Numbered from the stretch's first letter, positions 16,130 to 24,723 are shown. The stretch: 64,000 nt of DNA from Pseudomonas sp. R-28-1W-6 (GCF_009799925.1 NZ_WELK01000011.1:62001-126000), one strand, 5' to 3'. A program made the numbers and translations. The notes: generated by a model not told the origin, from the letters alone.

Positions 16130-17056
16130 TCAGCGTGGCGCGTCGAGAAAGCTCTGGTAGTGGCCGGCGGTTTCCTCCGGCCGTTCGATCATCGGTGCAT
16201 GGCCGCAATCCTTCATGATCACCACGCTGGATTTCTGCAGCAGCGGCTGCATCACCGCGATGCTGGACACGTCGAGCACGCGATCGCGGTCGCCCCACAG
16301 CAGCAGGGTCGGCGCCGTGATCTTCGGCAGTTCCGGCTCCAGCGGCACATAGTGCTCGCGCAGTTGCGTGAAGATCTTTTCGTAGTGCGCGCTATTGGCC
16401 ATGGCCTGCTCGGCGAAGTGCTGTTTCAGTGCGTCCGGCAGGGGCGGCGGGGCCACGAAGACGAAGTTCATCAGGTTCTCGAAGTCCGCGGCGTTGCGCA
16501 CCACCAGCGGGTTGTTCTCGCCACGCTCGAGGCGCTGGAACAGCTCGCTCTGCTTCGGCGAAGTGACGCCGGCATTGTCCAGCAGGGCCAGGCTCAGTAC
16601 CTGCTGTGGGTAGCGGGCGGCGTAGAGTGCGGCAATGTGTCCACCCATGGAGTTGCCGATCAGGTGTAGCTTGTCGATGCCCAGCGTCTCGATGAATGCC
16701 TGCACGCGCTCGGTCTGCGCGGCCACGTCATAGCTGGCATCGGGTTTGCTGCTCTCCCCGAAGCCGGGGAGGTCGAGGGCGATGACATGGTAGCGTGCGG
16801 TGAAATGGCGGGCGAAGCGCAACCAGTTGTCGCGGTTGGCGCCGAAACCATGGATCATCAGGATGGTTTCGCCGTCCGCCGGGCCGCCTTCGTAGTAGTG
16901 GATCCGCAGTTCGCCGACTTGCACCTGCTCGGTCGACAGGCCGGCCAGGCCGCGCTCGACCCATTGCACGCCGCCAATCAGGGCGCCGGGCGACAGGTAC
17001 AGGGCCCCGGCTGCACCGGCCAGCAGCAGGACCAGCGCGAAGAGAAGTTTTTTCAT
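16130..17056 (-). CDS. Alpha/beta hydrolase (lipase/esterase-like)
   Basis: 308-residue alpha/beta-hydrolase with an N-terminal hydrophobic segment (residues 4-25), either an uncleaved membrane anchor or a signal peptide. Visible landmarks are the oxyanion HGFGANRDNW, the nucleophile elbow GNSMGG, the acid in GDRDRVLD and the histidine in CGHAPM, so the catalytic triad is complete. AAGGAA lies 6 bases before the start. P. aeruginosa carries a similar putative lipase near its etf genes, but there another gene lies between it and etfA; here etfA and the hydrolase face each other directly. Substrate is unknown; an ester with an acyl chain is likely. Confidence 0.88.
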   Translation of the reverse strand: MKKLLFALVLLLAGAAGALYLSPGALIGGVQWVERGLAGLSTEQVQVGELRIHYYEGGPADGETILMIHGFGANRDNWLRFARHFTARYHVIALDLPGFGESSKPDASYDVAAQTERVQAFIETLGIDKLHLIGNSMGGHIAALYAARYPQQVLSLALLDNAGVTSPKQSELFQRLERGENNPLVVRNAADFENLMNFVFVAPPPLPDALKQHFAEQAMANSAHYEKIFTQLREHYVPLEPELPKITAPTLLLWGDRDRVLDVSSIAVMQPLLQKSSVVIMKDCGHAPMIERPEETAGHYQSFLDAPR

Positions 17057-17169
17057 GGCGATTCCTTATCGCTAATAATTATTTAGAGCTGCTTTTAAGC
17101 TAGCATTAATACGATTGCGGGCAGTCAGATATGACCCATGCCCTGTCGAACATCAAGTCGGGACACTTT

Positions 17170-18000
17170 ATGCGCGCTGAGCCATTTCTCAAGTCTTCGC
17201 TCTTGCTGCTGGCGCTGCTGCTGGCTCCCGGGCTGGCGCTGGCCGTTGGCAAGTGCGAACGCCTGGTCGCCACCGGCAATCCGGAATATCCGCCCTATCT
17301 CTGGCGTGACCCGCAGAACCCGCAGAAGCTGATCGGTGCCAACGCCGAGCTGTTGCAGCGCATTGGCCAGGACATCGGTGTGGAAATCGAGGTGATCCAC
17401 AGCGGCCCCTGGTCGCGCGCCCAGGACGAGGTGCGCACCGGTCGCATCGATCTGCTGGCCGGCGCCTTCCTCACCTTGCCGCGCCTGGAAAGCATGGACT
17501 ACGTGCATCCGGCCTTCTATGTCACCCCCAGCGTGGTCTGGGTGCGCAAGGGCAAGGAGTTTCCCTACCTCGGCTGGGACGACCTGCGCGGCAAGCTCGG
17601 CGGCACCCTGGTCGGCAACAGTTTCGGCCAGCAGTTCGATGCCTTCGCCAAGGCCAACCTGACCCTGGAGAACGTACCCAGCCTGACCCAGGCGTTCCAG
17701 AAGCTGCTGCTCGGGCGCACCGAATACGTGCTGTACGAGCGCTATCCCGGCGTGGCGCTGGTCGATAGCCTGGGCTTGCAGGAAGATCTGCAGGCGCTGG
17801 AACCGCCGATCTCCAGCGAGGGTCTGTTTCTCACCCTGTCGCACAGCTCGGCCTGCAACGATCCCTGGTTGCGCGGACAGCTGGCGAAAAAGATGACAGA
17901 ATTGACCGCCTCCGGCCTGCCCGAGACGCTGTTGCAGAGCAATCTGCAACGCTGGAAAGCGCAACAGCTGCAGGCCGTCAGTCCCCCGCCTAGTGAGTAG
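17170..18000 (+). CDS. Periplasmic solute-binding protein (family 3-like)
   Basis: 276-residue exported protein. The N-terminus MRAEPFLKSSLLLLALLLAPGLALA is a clear signal peptide. The mature part has the type-II periplasmic binding fold typical of amino-acid receptors: YPPYLWRDP, a GANAELLQ turn, the RTGRIDLLAGAFLTLPRLE segment and a late second-lobe LGRTEYVLYE. Two cysteines may form a disulfide. No ABC permease genes are adjacent, so it is an orphan receptor, possibly a sensor. I prefer ATG 17170 over 17131, which would put 13 polar residues before the signal. The DUF4398 and OmpA-like lipoprotein genes follow at 10 bases and with overlap, so the three form an operon. Confidence 0.82.
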   Translation: MRAEPFLKSSLLLLALLLAPGLALAVGKCERLVATGNPEYPPYLWRDPQNPQKLIGANAELLQRIGQDIGVEIEVIHSGPWSRAQDEVRTGRIDLLAGAFLTLPRLESMDYVHPAFYVTPSVVWVRKGKEFPYLGWDDLRGKLGGTLVGNSFGQQFDAFAKANLTLENVPSLTQAFQKLLLGRTEYVLYERYPGVALVDSLGLQEDLQALEPPISSEGLFLTLSHSSACNDPWLRGQLAKKMTELTASGLPETLLQSNLQRWKAQQLQAVSPPPSE

Positions 18001-18010
18001 GAACCGTTCA

Positions 18011-18364
18011 GTGAACAAGCGAATTGCATGCGTCGCTCTGGCCACGCTGGCGTTGGCCGGCTGCGCCAACGACCCGGCGCCGACCGCGCAGATGAGCCTG
18101 GCCGCCAAGGCGGTGGAACAGGCCCGCGCCGTGGGTGCCGACGAGCAGATCCCGGAAATGCAGATGGCCGAGCGCAAGCTCGCCCGCGCGGAAAAGAACA
18201 TGGGTGAAGAGGACTACAAGCGCGCCCGGGTCTTCGCCGAGCAGGCCGAGCTGGATGCGCGCCTGGCCGAGGCCAAGGTGCTGACGCAGAAGAGCCAGAC
18301 GCAATTGCTTGAGCTCAATACCCGCATCACGCGCCTGCGCAAGCAACTGGGGGATCAGCAGTGA
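18011..18364 (+). CDS. DUF4398 domain lipoprotein
   Basis: 117-residue predicted lipoprotein. The signal sequence VNKRIACVALATLALAGC ends in a lipobox (LAGC), with cysteine about residue 18. The mature region is a charged, alanine-rich helical domain of the DUF4398 type (KAVEQARAVGADEQ, RAEKNMGEEDYKRARVFAEQAELDARLAEAK cut at its middle for display), likely a helical hairpin or coiled coil. I chose the GTG at 18011 with TAGGAA 7 bases upstream; another GTG at 17993 would overlap the previous stop. It overlaps the next gene by 4 bases (GTGA). Function unknown; a periplasmic structural partner of the OmpA-type protein is inferred. Confidence 0.82.
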   Translation: MNKRIACVALATLALAGCANDPAPTAQMSLAAKAVEQARAVGADEQIPEMQMAERKLARAEKNMGEEDYKRARVFAEQAELDARLAEAKVLTQKSQTQLLELNTRITRLRKQLGDQQ

Positions 18365-19170
18365 GCCGCCGCAACTACCTGGCTAGCGCCCTGCTGCTGG
18401 CCCTGAGCGCACTTGGCGGCTGTGCCAGCCAGGACAGCCAGCAGGCTCTGGTCGAGGCCGAGAGCCACTTCCAGAAGGTCAAGGAAAACGCCGATGTGCT
18501 GCGCAGCGCGCCGAAGGACGTGATCCGCGCCGGCGAGTCGCTGGCCCGCGCGCAACGCCTGTCCAACTACTGGGGCAGCAACGCGGACGTGCTGCACTAC
18601 GCCTACCTCAGCCAGCGCTACAGCGATATCGCCAGCCAGCACAGTGAGCTGAGCCTGAACCAGGAGCGGGCCGCCAAGCTCGAACTGGAGCGCCAGCGCC
18701 TGCAGCTGGCCCTGCGCGAGGCCAAGCTGCTCAGCGTGCAGCAGCAGGGGCAGTGGCTGGAAGAGCAGATGGTCAGCCTGGCTGCCAGCGAAACCGAGCG
18801 TGGCCTGGTGATGACACTGGGCGACGTGCTGTTCGATGCCGGTCGTGCCGAACTGAAGACCTCGGCCAACCGCACGCTGCTCAAGCTGGTGCAGTTCCTC
18901 CAGCTCAACCCGCGGCGCATCGTGCGCATCGAGGGCTATACCGACGGCCGCGGCGACGCCAGGGAGAACCTCGAGCTGTCCCGCGCCCGGGCGCAGACGG
19001 TGGCCGATGTGCTGGTCGACCTCGGTATCGACAGCCAGCGCATCAGCGTCGAAGGCTACGGCGAAGCCTATCCGGTGGCGGAGAACGCCTCAAGCCGCGG
19101 GCGGGCGCAGAATCGCCGGGTCGAGATCGTGTTCTCCGACGACAAGGGCAAGCTGCAGCCCGGTCGCTGA
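18361..19170 (+). CDS. OmpA-family lipoprotein with DUF4398-like N-terminus
   Basis: 269-residue predicted outer-membrane lipoprotein. The signal ends in the lipobox LGGC (cysteine about residue 21). Residues 25-140 are a helical DUF4398-like domain with coiled-coil character (SLNQERAAKLELERQRLQ). Residues 150-265 form an OmpA C-terminal peptidoglycan-binding domain with the hallmark EGYTDGRG, NLELSRARAQ and GRAQNRRVEI. It starts with GTG overlapping the stop of the preceding gene (GTGA), so translation is coupled. It probably tethers the outer membrane to peptidoglycan. The twin DUF4398 regions in consecutive genes suggest that the two products pair with each other. Confidence 0.88.
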   Translation: MSRRNYLASALLLALSALGGCASQDSQQALVEAESHFQKVKENADVLRSAPKDVIRAGESLARAQRLSNYWGSNADVLHYAYLSQRYSDIASQHSELSLNQERAAKLELERQRLQLALREAKLLSVQQQGQWLEEQMVSLAASETERGLVMTLGDVLFDAGRAELKTSANRTLLKLVQFLQLNPRRIVRIEGYTDGRGDARENLELSRARAQTVADVLVDLGIDSQRISVEGYGEAYPVAENASSRGRAQNRRVEIVFSDDKGKLQPGR

Positions 19171-19187
19171 TGCCGCCCCGTACCCGC

Positions 19188-19219
19188 AACCCCGGACGCT
19201 TCCCGCCCCGGGGTTTTTT
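19188..19219 (+). terminator. Intrinsic terminator after the OmpA-like gene
   Basis: AACCCCGG (19188-19195) pairs with CCGGGGTT (19208-19215) across a 12-base loop and runs into six T residues. It ends the three-gene operon. Confidence 0.8.
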
Positions 19220-19374
19220 CTGCCCGGCAGGCGAGGGCAGGGGTACAGAGGGCTGCTTGAGCTGCTGCGGATCGCACTGTATTGCCGATATAGAGGGGAA
19301 CTGTACTGCTGTTGTCTGGGTCTGATGGGCTACTGTTCTGGTTCAGTGGCACAGATGTCCAAGGATTTGTCGTA

Positions 19375-20808
19375 ATGACCAGCTTGTTGCTCTACCAACG
19401 CATCGCCCAGCAATTGGCCGAGGATATCCGCCGCGGCGTCTATCAGCCCGGCGAGCGGGTGCCCTCGGTGCGCAAGATGAGTTCGCAGCTCAGCGTCAGC
19501 CATGCCACCGTGCTGCAGGCCTACGCCAACCTGGAAGACCAGGGGCTGATCCGCGCCCGCCCGCAATCCGGCTTCTACGTGCACCAGAGCGCCTCGCTGA
19601 CCGCGCCGACCCCCGATATCGCCCGGGTCGAGCTGCCGGGCCTGGTCACCCGCAGCAGCATCATCAACCAGGTACTCACCGACTCGCGCCAGGAAAACAT
19701 GTTTCCCCTCGGCGCCGCCGTGCCGCATGTGGACTACCTGCCGGTGCGCGCGCTGCACCAGCAACTGGCCAAGGTCACCCGCTTCCACAGCCCGCAGGCC
19801 TTCAGCTACATGTTCAGCCCCGGCTTCGAGCCGCTGCGCCGCCAGGTGGCGATCCGCATGCGCGACGCCGGCGTGGTGGTCGACCCCTCGGAAGTGGTGA
19901 TCACCCACGGCTGCGTGGACGCCATCCACATGGCCCTGCGCGTGCTGACCAAGCCCGGCGACCTGATCGCCGCCGAGTCGCCGACCTATTACGGCCTGCT
20001 GCAACTGGCCGAACTGCTCGGCCTCAAGGTCATCGAGATCCCCAGTGACCCGACCACCGGCATGAGCCTGGAGGCGCTGCAGCTGGCGGCCAACCAGTGG
20101 CCGATCAAGGCCCTGGTGCTGACCGCACGGCTGAGCAACCCTATGGGCGGCAGCATGCCCGAGGAGCGCCAGAAGCAGTTGCTCAGGCTCACCGCCGACT
20201 ACGGCATCCAGGTGATCGAGGACGACATCTACGGCGAACTGCTGTTCGAGCCGGGGCGCAGCAAGGCGCTCAAGGCCTACGATCGCGACGACCAGGTGGT
20301 GTACTGCTCGAGCTTCTCCAAGACCATCTCGCCGGGGGTGCGCATCGGCTGGGTGATTGCCGGCCGCCACCAGGACGAGATCGGGCGCCTGCAGACCTTC
20401 AGTACCCACTCGGCTTGCAGCGTGACCCAGATGGGCGTGGCCGCCTACCTGGAGAACGGCGGCTACGACCGCCACCTGCGCTATATCCGCCAGGAGTACC
20501 GCAAGAACATGACCGCCTACCAGCTGGCGGTGCAGCAGTACTTCCCGGAAGGCACGCAGATGACCCGGCCCAACGGCGGCTTCATCCTCTGGGTCAGCCT
20601 GCCGGGGCGGGTCAACGTGCGCGACCTGCATGCGCGGGCTTTGCAGCAGGGCATCAGCATCGCGCCGGGGCTGATCTTCAGCAACACCGAGCAGTTCAAC
20701 AACTGCCTGCGCCTGACCTGTGGCATCCCCTGGGACCGCGAATCCGAGCGGGCGATGATGACCCTCGGCAGGCTCGCCGGGCAGTTGTGCCAGGAAGCGT
20801 TGCAGTGA
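19375..20808 (+). CDS. MocR/GntR-type PLP-dependent transcriptional regulator
   Basis: 477-residue regulator with an N-terminal GntR winged helix-turn-helix (residues 1-70: LYQRIAQQLAEDIRRG, PSVRKMSSQLSVSHAT) fused to a class-I aminotransferase-like domain. The PLP-binding lysine is in SSFSKTISPG and the conserved arginine region lies in the late C-terminus. ATG 19375 has AAGGA 9 bases upstream; the frame is open further upstream but has no ribosome site. A possible promoter TTGAGC-17-TATTGC is at 19257-19285, and the motif CTGTAYTGC occurs twice around 19277-19309, possibly its own operator. MocR proteins usually control a neighbouring B6 or amino-acid gene, but none is obvious here, so the target is unknown. 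Confidence 0.9.
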   Translation: MTSLLLYQRIAQQLAEDIRRGVYQPGERVPSVRKMSSQLSVSHATVLQAYANLEDQGLIRARPQSGFYVHQSASLTAPTPDIARVELPGLVTRSSIINQVLTDSRQENMFPLGAAVPHVDYLPVRALHQQLAKVTRFHSPQAFSYMFSPGFEPLRRQVAIRMRDAGVVVDPSEVVITHGCVDAIHMALRVLTKPGDLIAAESPTYYGLLQLAELLGLKVIEIPSDPTTGMSLEALQLAANQWPIKALVLTARLSNPMGGSMPEERQKQLLRLTADYGIQVIEDDIYGELLFEPGRSKALKAYDRDDQVVYCSSFSKTISPGVRIGWVIAGRHQDEIGRLQTFSTHSACSVTQMGVAAYLENGGYDRHLRYIRQEYRKNMTAYQLAVQQYFPEGTQMTRPNGGFILWVSLPGRVNVRDLHARALQQGISIAPGLIFSNTEQFNNCLRLTCGIPWDRESERAMMTLGRLAGQLCQEALQ

Positions 20809-20890
20809 TGCTGCTGCCGGCTTAACCCGAACCGGGTGGCGGCCTCGTCTACTTGAGCGAACCAAGCATTCGCCCGAGGAGATCGCCAGC

Positions 20891-22666
20891 ATGTCCACCA
20901 CCGTTACCCCGATCCGCCAACCCCTGCTCGCCGGCTTCAGCGCCGGCCTGGCCCTGGCGCTGGCCGCCTGCAGCGCCGCCAATAACGACGCCGAGAAGAA
21001 GGCCGCGGCCAAGCCGGCCGAACCGGTCGTGCAGCAGCAAATGCTGCGCGAGCAGGTGGAGGCCAACACCGCCTATACCGCCCCGGTCAAGGCCGAAGCC
21101 GAAGCCGAAGCCGAAGCCGAAGCCGCCAGCGTCGCCGGCGCCATGGACGCGCGCAAGTCGATGCCGCAGAGCGTGCCGATGATCGCCCCGGCGCCGCTGG
21201 CCGACAGCGTCCAGTTCGGCTACCAGGACCTGTACCGCGAGCAGTACCAGAAGGTCGCCGACAACCCGGTGCAGGCCGTGGCCGAGCAACCGGTGTCGAC
21301 CTTCAGCATCGACGTCGACACCGGCAGCTACGCCAACGTGCGGCGCTTCCTCAACGACGGCAGCCTGCCGCCCAAGGACGCGGTGCGCCTGGAGGAGCTG
21401 GTGAACTACTTCCCCTATGCCTACCCGCAACCGACGGGCGACACGCCGTTCGGCGTCGGCACCGAGCTGGCCGCCTCACCGTGGAACCCGCAGACCCGCC
21501 TGCTGCGCGTGGCGATCAAGGCTTCCGACCTGAGCGCAGCCGAGCTGCCACCGGCCAACCTGGTGTTCCTGGTCGACGTGTCCGGCTCCATGGATCGCCG
21601 CGAAGGCCTGCCGATGGTGCAGAGCACCCTCAAGCTGCTGGTCGACCAGTTGCGCCCGCAGGACCGCGTGGCCCTGGTCACCTATGCCGGCACGGCCGGC
21701 GTGGTGCTGGAATCCACCGCCGGTAGCGAGAAGGCCAAGATCCGCGCGGCCATCGACCAGCTCAGCGCCGGCGGCTCCACCGCCGGCGAGTCGGGCATCC
21801 AGCTGGCCTACCAGGAGGCGCAGAAGGGCCTGCTCAAGGACGGCATCAACCGCATCCTGCTGGCCACCGACGGCGACTTCAACGTCGGCATCAGCGACTT
21901 CGAGACCCTCAAGCATCTCGCCGCCGACAAGCGCAAGAGCGGCGTGTCGCTGACCACCCTGGGCTTCGGCACCGACAACTACAACGAGCAGTTGATGGAG
22001 CAGCTGGCCGACGCTGGCGACGGCAATTACGCCTACATCGACAACCTGCGCGAGGCGCGCAAGGTGCTGGTGGATCAGCTCAGTTCGACCCTCGCCGTAG
22101 TGGCCAAGGACGTGAAGATCCAGGTCGAGTTCAACCCGGCCGAGGTCAGCGAATACCGTCTGCTCGGCTACGAGAACCGCGCGCTGAAGCGCGAAGATTT
22201 CAGCAACGACAAGATCGACGCCGGCGAGATCGGTGCCGGGCACACGGTGACCGCGCTGTATGAAATCGTCCCGGTCGGCGCCAAGGGCTGGCTGGAGCCG
22301 CTGCGCTACGCCGAGTCCGGCAAGGGCGCGGGTAAACCTGGCGAGATCGCCTGGCTGCGCCTGCGCTACAAGGCGCCAGAGGGTGGGGCGAGCAAACTGG
22401 TCGAGGTGCCGATCGGCAAGGGCGAGAGTGTTACCCCGATCGCCCAGGCCAGCGAGGACCTGCGCTTCGCCGCCGCCGTGGCTGCCTTCGCCCAGCAGCT
22501 CAAGGAGGGCAAGTACACCGGCGAGTTCGGCCTGGCCGACAGCGCCAAGCTGGCCCGTGGCGCCAAGGGCGAGGACCGCTACGGCCTGCGTGCCGAGTTC
22601 GTGCAACTGGTCGAACTCGCGCAAAGCCTGCAAACTCCGCAAAACGTTCAAGTCAGGGCCGACTAA
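20891..22666 (+). CDS. VWA-domain lipoprotein (YfbK-like)
   Basis: 591-residue predicted lipoprotein; the signal ends in LAAC (cysteine about residue 28). A low-complexity stretch follows, encoded by five perfect GCCGAA repeats and giving an EA run at residues 68-77. A YfbK-type N-terminal domain (STFSIDVDTGSYANVRRFL) precedes a von Willebrand A domain with the metal-binding DVSGSMD site and the later TDGDFNVG, and a C-terminal DUF3520-like region. GAGGAG lies 9 bases before the ATG. Together with the sigma factor and membrane protein downstream, it forms a compact operon. Role unknown; envelope surveillance or a protein-binding scaffold is inferred from the gene order. Confidence 0.88.
   Translation: MSTTVTPIRQPLLAGFSAGLALALAACSAANNDAEKKAAAKPAEPVVQQQMLREQVEANTAYTAPVKAEAEAEAEAEAASVAGAMDARKSMPQSVPMIAPAPLADSVQFGYQDLYREQYQKVADNPVQAVAEQPVSTFSIDVDTGSYANVRRFLNDGSLPPKDAVRLEELVNYFPYAYPQPTGDTPFGVGTELAASPWNPQTRLLRVAIKASDLSAAELPPANLVFLVDVSGSMDRREGLPMVQSTLKLLVDQLRPQDRVALVTYAGTAGVVLESTAGSEKAKIRAAIDQLSAGGSTAGESGIQLAYQEAQKGLLKDGINRILLATDGDFNVGISDFETLKHLAADKRKSGVSLTTLGFGTDNYNEQLMEQLADAGDGNYAYIDNLREARKVLVDQLSSTLAVVAKDVKIQVEFNPAEVSEYRLLGYENRALKREDFSNDKIDAGEIGAGHTVTALYEIVPVGAKGWLEPLRYAESGKGAGKPGEIAWLRLRYKAPEGGASKLVEVPIGKGESVTPIAQASEDLRFAAAVAAFAQQLKEGKYTGEFGLADSAKLARGAKGEDRYGLRAEFVQLVELAQSLQTPQNVQVRAD
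21092..21121 (+). repeat. Five tandem GCCGAA hexamers inside the VWA gene
   Basis: Five exact copies of GCCGAA encode an Ala-Glu run just after the lipobox region of the VWA protein. Because the unit is six bases, copy-number slippage keeps the frame and only changes the linker length. Confidence 0.9.
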
Positions 22667-23251
22667 TTGAACCAACCGATGAGAGACGATGACGCCGCGC
22701 TGCTGCGGCGTTATCGCCAAGGCGATGCCGGAGCTTTCGCGCAGCTGTACGAGCGCCATCGCCTCGGCCTGTTTCGTTTCCTGCTGGGCCTGTGTGGCGA
22801 TCACGCCCTGGCCGAGGAGGTGTTCCAGGACACCTGGATGAGCCTGATCCGCAGCGCCAGCGAGCAACGCGAGGCGGTGCTGTTCAAGACCTGGCTGTAC
22901 CAGATCGCGCGTAACCGCCTGATCGACCAATGGCGCAAGTCCGGTCGCCACCAGGGAAAGCTCGATGAGTACGACGAGCAGCAGCACGCCAGCGCCGACC
23001 CAGGTCCCGGGCCCGAGCAGCAACTGCTGCTCAGTCGCGACCAGGAGCGCCTGCAGGCGGCCCTGGCCGATTTGCCAGAGGAGCAGCGCGAGGTGTTCCT
23101 GCTGCGCGCCCACGGCGATCTGGAATTGCAGGAGATCGCCGACCTCACCCAGACCCCGGCGGAAACCGTGAAGAGTCGTCTGCGTTACGCGTTGAACAAG
23201 TTACGTCGGCTGCTGGCCGATCCGGCTTCGGCCGAGGAGGTATCCGCATGA
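22667..23251 (+). CDS. ECF-type RNA polymerase sigma factor
   Basis: 194-residue sigma-70 family protein with only regions 2 and 4, the ECF layout. Region 2 is at about residues 25-90 (LYERHRLGLFRFLLGLCG, EEVFQDTWMSLI, FKTWLYQIARNRLID). Region 4 is at about 125-185 (LPEEQREVFLLRAHGDL, EIADLTQTPAETVKSRLRYALNKLR). The TTG start directly follows the VWA stop codon and has AGGG 8 bases upstream; ATG 22679 is an alternative without a ribosome site. The next gene overlaps by 4 bases and is probably its membrane-bound regulator. No target promoter could be assigned. Confidence 0.9.
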   Translation: MNQPMRDDDAALLRRYRQGDAGAFAQLYERHRLGLFRFLLGLCGDHALAEEVFQDTWMSLIRSASEQREAVLFKTWLYQIARNRLIDQWRKSGRHQGKLDEYDEQQHASADPGPGPEQQLLLSRDQERLQAALADLPEEQREVFLLRAHGDLELQEIADLTQTPAETVKSRLRYALNKLRRLLADPASAEEVSA

Positions 23252-24063
23252 GCCAACAGGACAAAGACCTGCAGCAGGAACAGCAACTGCTGCAGCATTT
23301 TCGCCAGCACAGCCAGGGCGAGCCATCTGCCGCCGTGGATGCGCTGATCCTCGCCGCCGCCCGTCAGGCCATCGCGCCGGCTACGCCGAGCGTCGCCCAG
23401 CGCCTGCATGGCTGGCTGTTCGGCCGCGGCAGCCGTACCCGCTGGTCGGTGGCGTTTGCCGGCCTGGCCACGCTGGGCATCGGCCTGAGCCTGACCTGGC
23501 GCACCCAGGAGCAGGCGCCCACTGCCTACGATAGGCCTGCGCCGGTGGCGGCCGAGGCACCCGCGGCGCCGGTCCTGCGGGAAATGGCGCCGGCTCTTGA
23601 GGCGCGCAAGCAGCTCGCCGAGCCGGAGAAGAAGAAAGCCGAGATGGCCGAGTCCATGGCCGGCAGCATCGAGCCGACTGAGTCCCATGCCGCGCCTGCA
23701 GCGGCCGCGAGCATGGCGCGGCAGATGCCTCTGGCCAAGCCACAGGCCGCCTCGCCGGTCGAGGCGCTGAGCGATGCTGCCGTCGATGCCAGCGCGCTCT
23801 CGCCAGCGGCCGAAAGCAAAGCCGAAGCGGCTGCCAACGAGCAGGCCCGGGCGGCAATCGAGGGCGAGGGGCACTCCGCGATCGACGAAGCACCGCCACT
23901 GGAGCTGCGCCTGCACAACGTGCTGCGCCTGCGTGCGGAAGGCCGGCAGGATGAGGCCGATAAACTGTTGCAGGCCCTACGCCCGGAGTACCCGCAACTG
24001 GACCTGGACGCCGAGCTCAAGCGCCTGCAGGACGAGGCGCTAAAGCCGGCCAGTTCCCGCTAG
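23248..24063 (+). CDS. Single-pass membrane protein, putative anti-sigma factor
   Basis: 271-residue protein starting with ATGA overlapping the sigma-factor stop. It has a cytoplasmic helical N-terminus (residues 1-60), one transmembrane helix at about 65-84 (RWSVAFAGLATLGIGLSLTW), a long Ala/Glu/Pro-rich region, and a C-terminal charged helix (LRAEGRQDEADKLLQAL). The topology and position immediately after an ECF gene fit an anti-sigma factor. I see no zinc-binding HxxxCxxC motif, so it would be of the non-ZAS kind. No close family is recognised by eye. The VWA lipoprotein upstream could be the periplasmic signal partner. Confidence 0.75.
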   Translation: MSQQDKDLQQEQQLLQHFRQHSQGEPSAAVDALILAAARQAIAPATPSVAQRLHGWLFGRGSRTRWSVAFAGLATLGIGLSLTWRTQEQAPTAYDRPAPVAAEAPAAPVLREMAPALEARKQLAEPEKKKAEMAESMAGSIEPTESHAAPAAAASMARQMPLAKPQAASPVEALSDAAVDASALSPAAESKAEAAANEQARAAIEGEGHSAIDEAPPLELRLHNVLRLRAEGRQDEADKLLQALRPEYPQLDLDAELKRLQDEALKPASSR

Positions 24064-24198
24064 CCAGCCCGGCGAAATGCCGGCTTCTGAAGCCCCAAGC
24101 GGGCGCTGAGAACCACAGTTGGACGGTGGCAGAGTAGCCTGCTTGCCAGAACGGCGGGCAGGGGCGAGCATAAAGCATCCTGTCTCGACCCTGCCGCC

Positions 24199-24723
24199 AT
24201 GACCGCTTTGCGTATAACCCTCCTGCTGCTGACTCTGGGCCTGTTGTCCGCTTGCGATGAGCCACCCACGTCGCCCAAGCCGGTACCGGCGTCACCGGAA
24301 ATCGAGCCGGCGACCAACCCGGCGGGCGAGTCGAGTGTCGTTGCCGCTAGCGCGCCCGCTGCGCTGGCCAAATCAGTCATGCCGCAGAGCCAGGCGGATG
24401 TTCGCCTGGTGCCGGCGGACAAACTGCCGCTTGCTCCGGTAAACCGAGCGAAGGCCGACAAGGACCGCGTCCCGTCGGTAAATCCCCAGTCGCCTACAGT
24501 CAGGCTGGATCTGCGCCTGCCCGCCGAGTTGGTCGAACAGATGGAGTTGGACGAGCCGTTGGCGGAGTTGCCGTCCGAGCCTCTGCTGCCTCCGCTGTTC
24601 GGCGAGAGGCCAGCCGAGCCGGGGCCGTTCCAGCTCAATGGCCGGCTGATCACCAACGAGCAGAGTAAGGACTACTGGGACTCGGTGGAAGGCGCCGAGA
24701 TGCAGTTCGAGTTCCGTCACTAG
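24199..24723 (+). CDS. Small proline-rich putative lipoprotein
   Basis: 174-residue product with a signal peptide MTALRITLLLLTLGLLSAC ending in a lipobox (LSAC, cysteine at residue 19). The mature part is rich in proline and charged residues and appears largely disordered, with a more conserved-looking C-terminus (FQLNGRLITNEQSKDYWDSVEGAEMQFEF). I do not recognise a family. The ribosome site is weak. It stands alone between the sigma-factor operon and the mscS-like gene, in the same orientation. Confidence 0.65.
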   Translation: MTALRITLLLLTLGLLSACDEPPTSPKPVPASPEIEPATNPAGESSVVAASAPAALAKSVMPQSQADVRLVPADKLPLAPVNRAKADKDRVPSVNPQSPTVRLDLRLPAELVEQMELDEPLAELPSEPLLPPLFGERPAEPGPFQLNGRLITNEQSKDYWDSVEGAEMQFEFRH

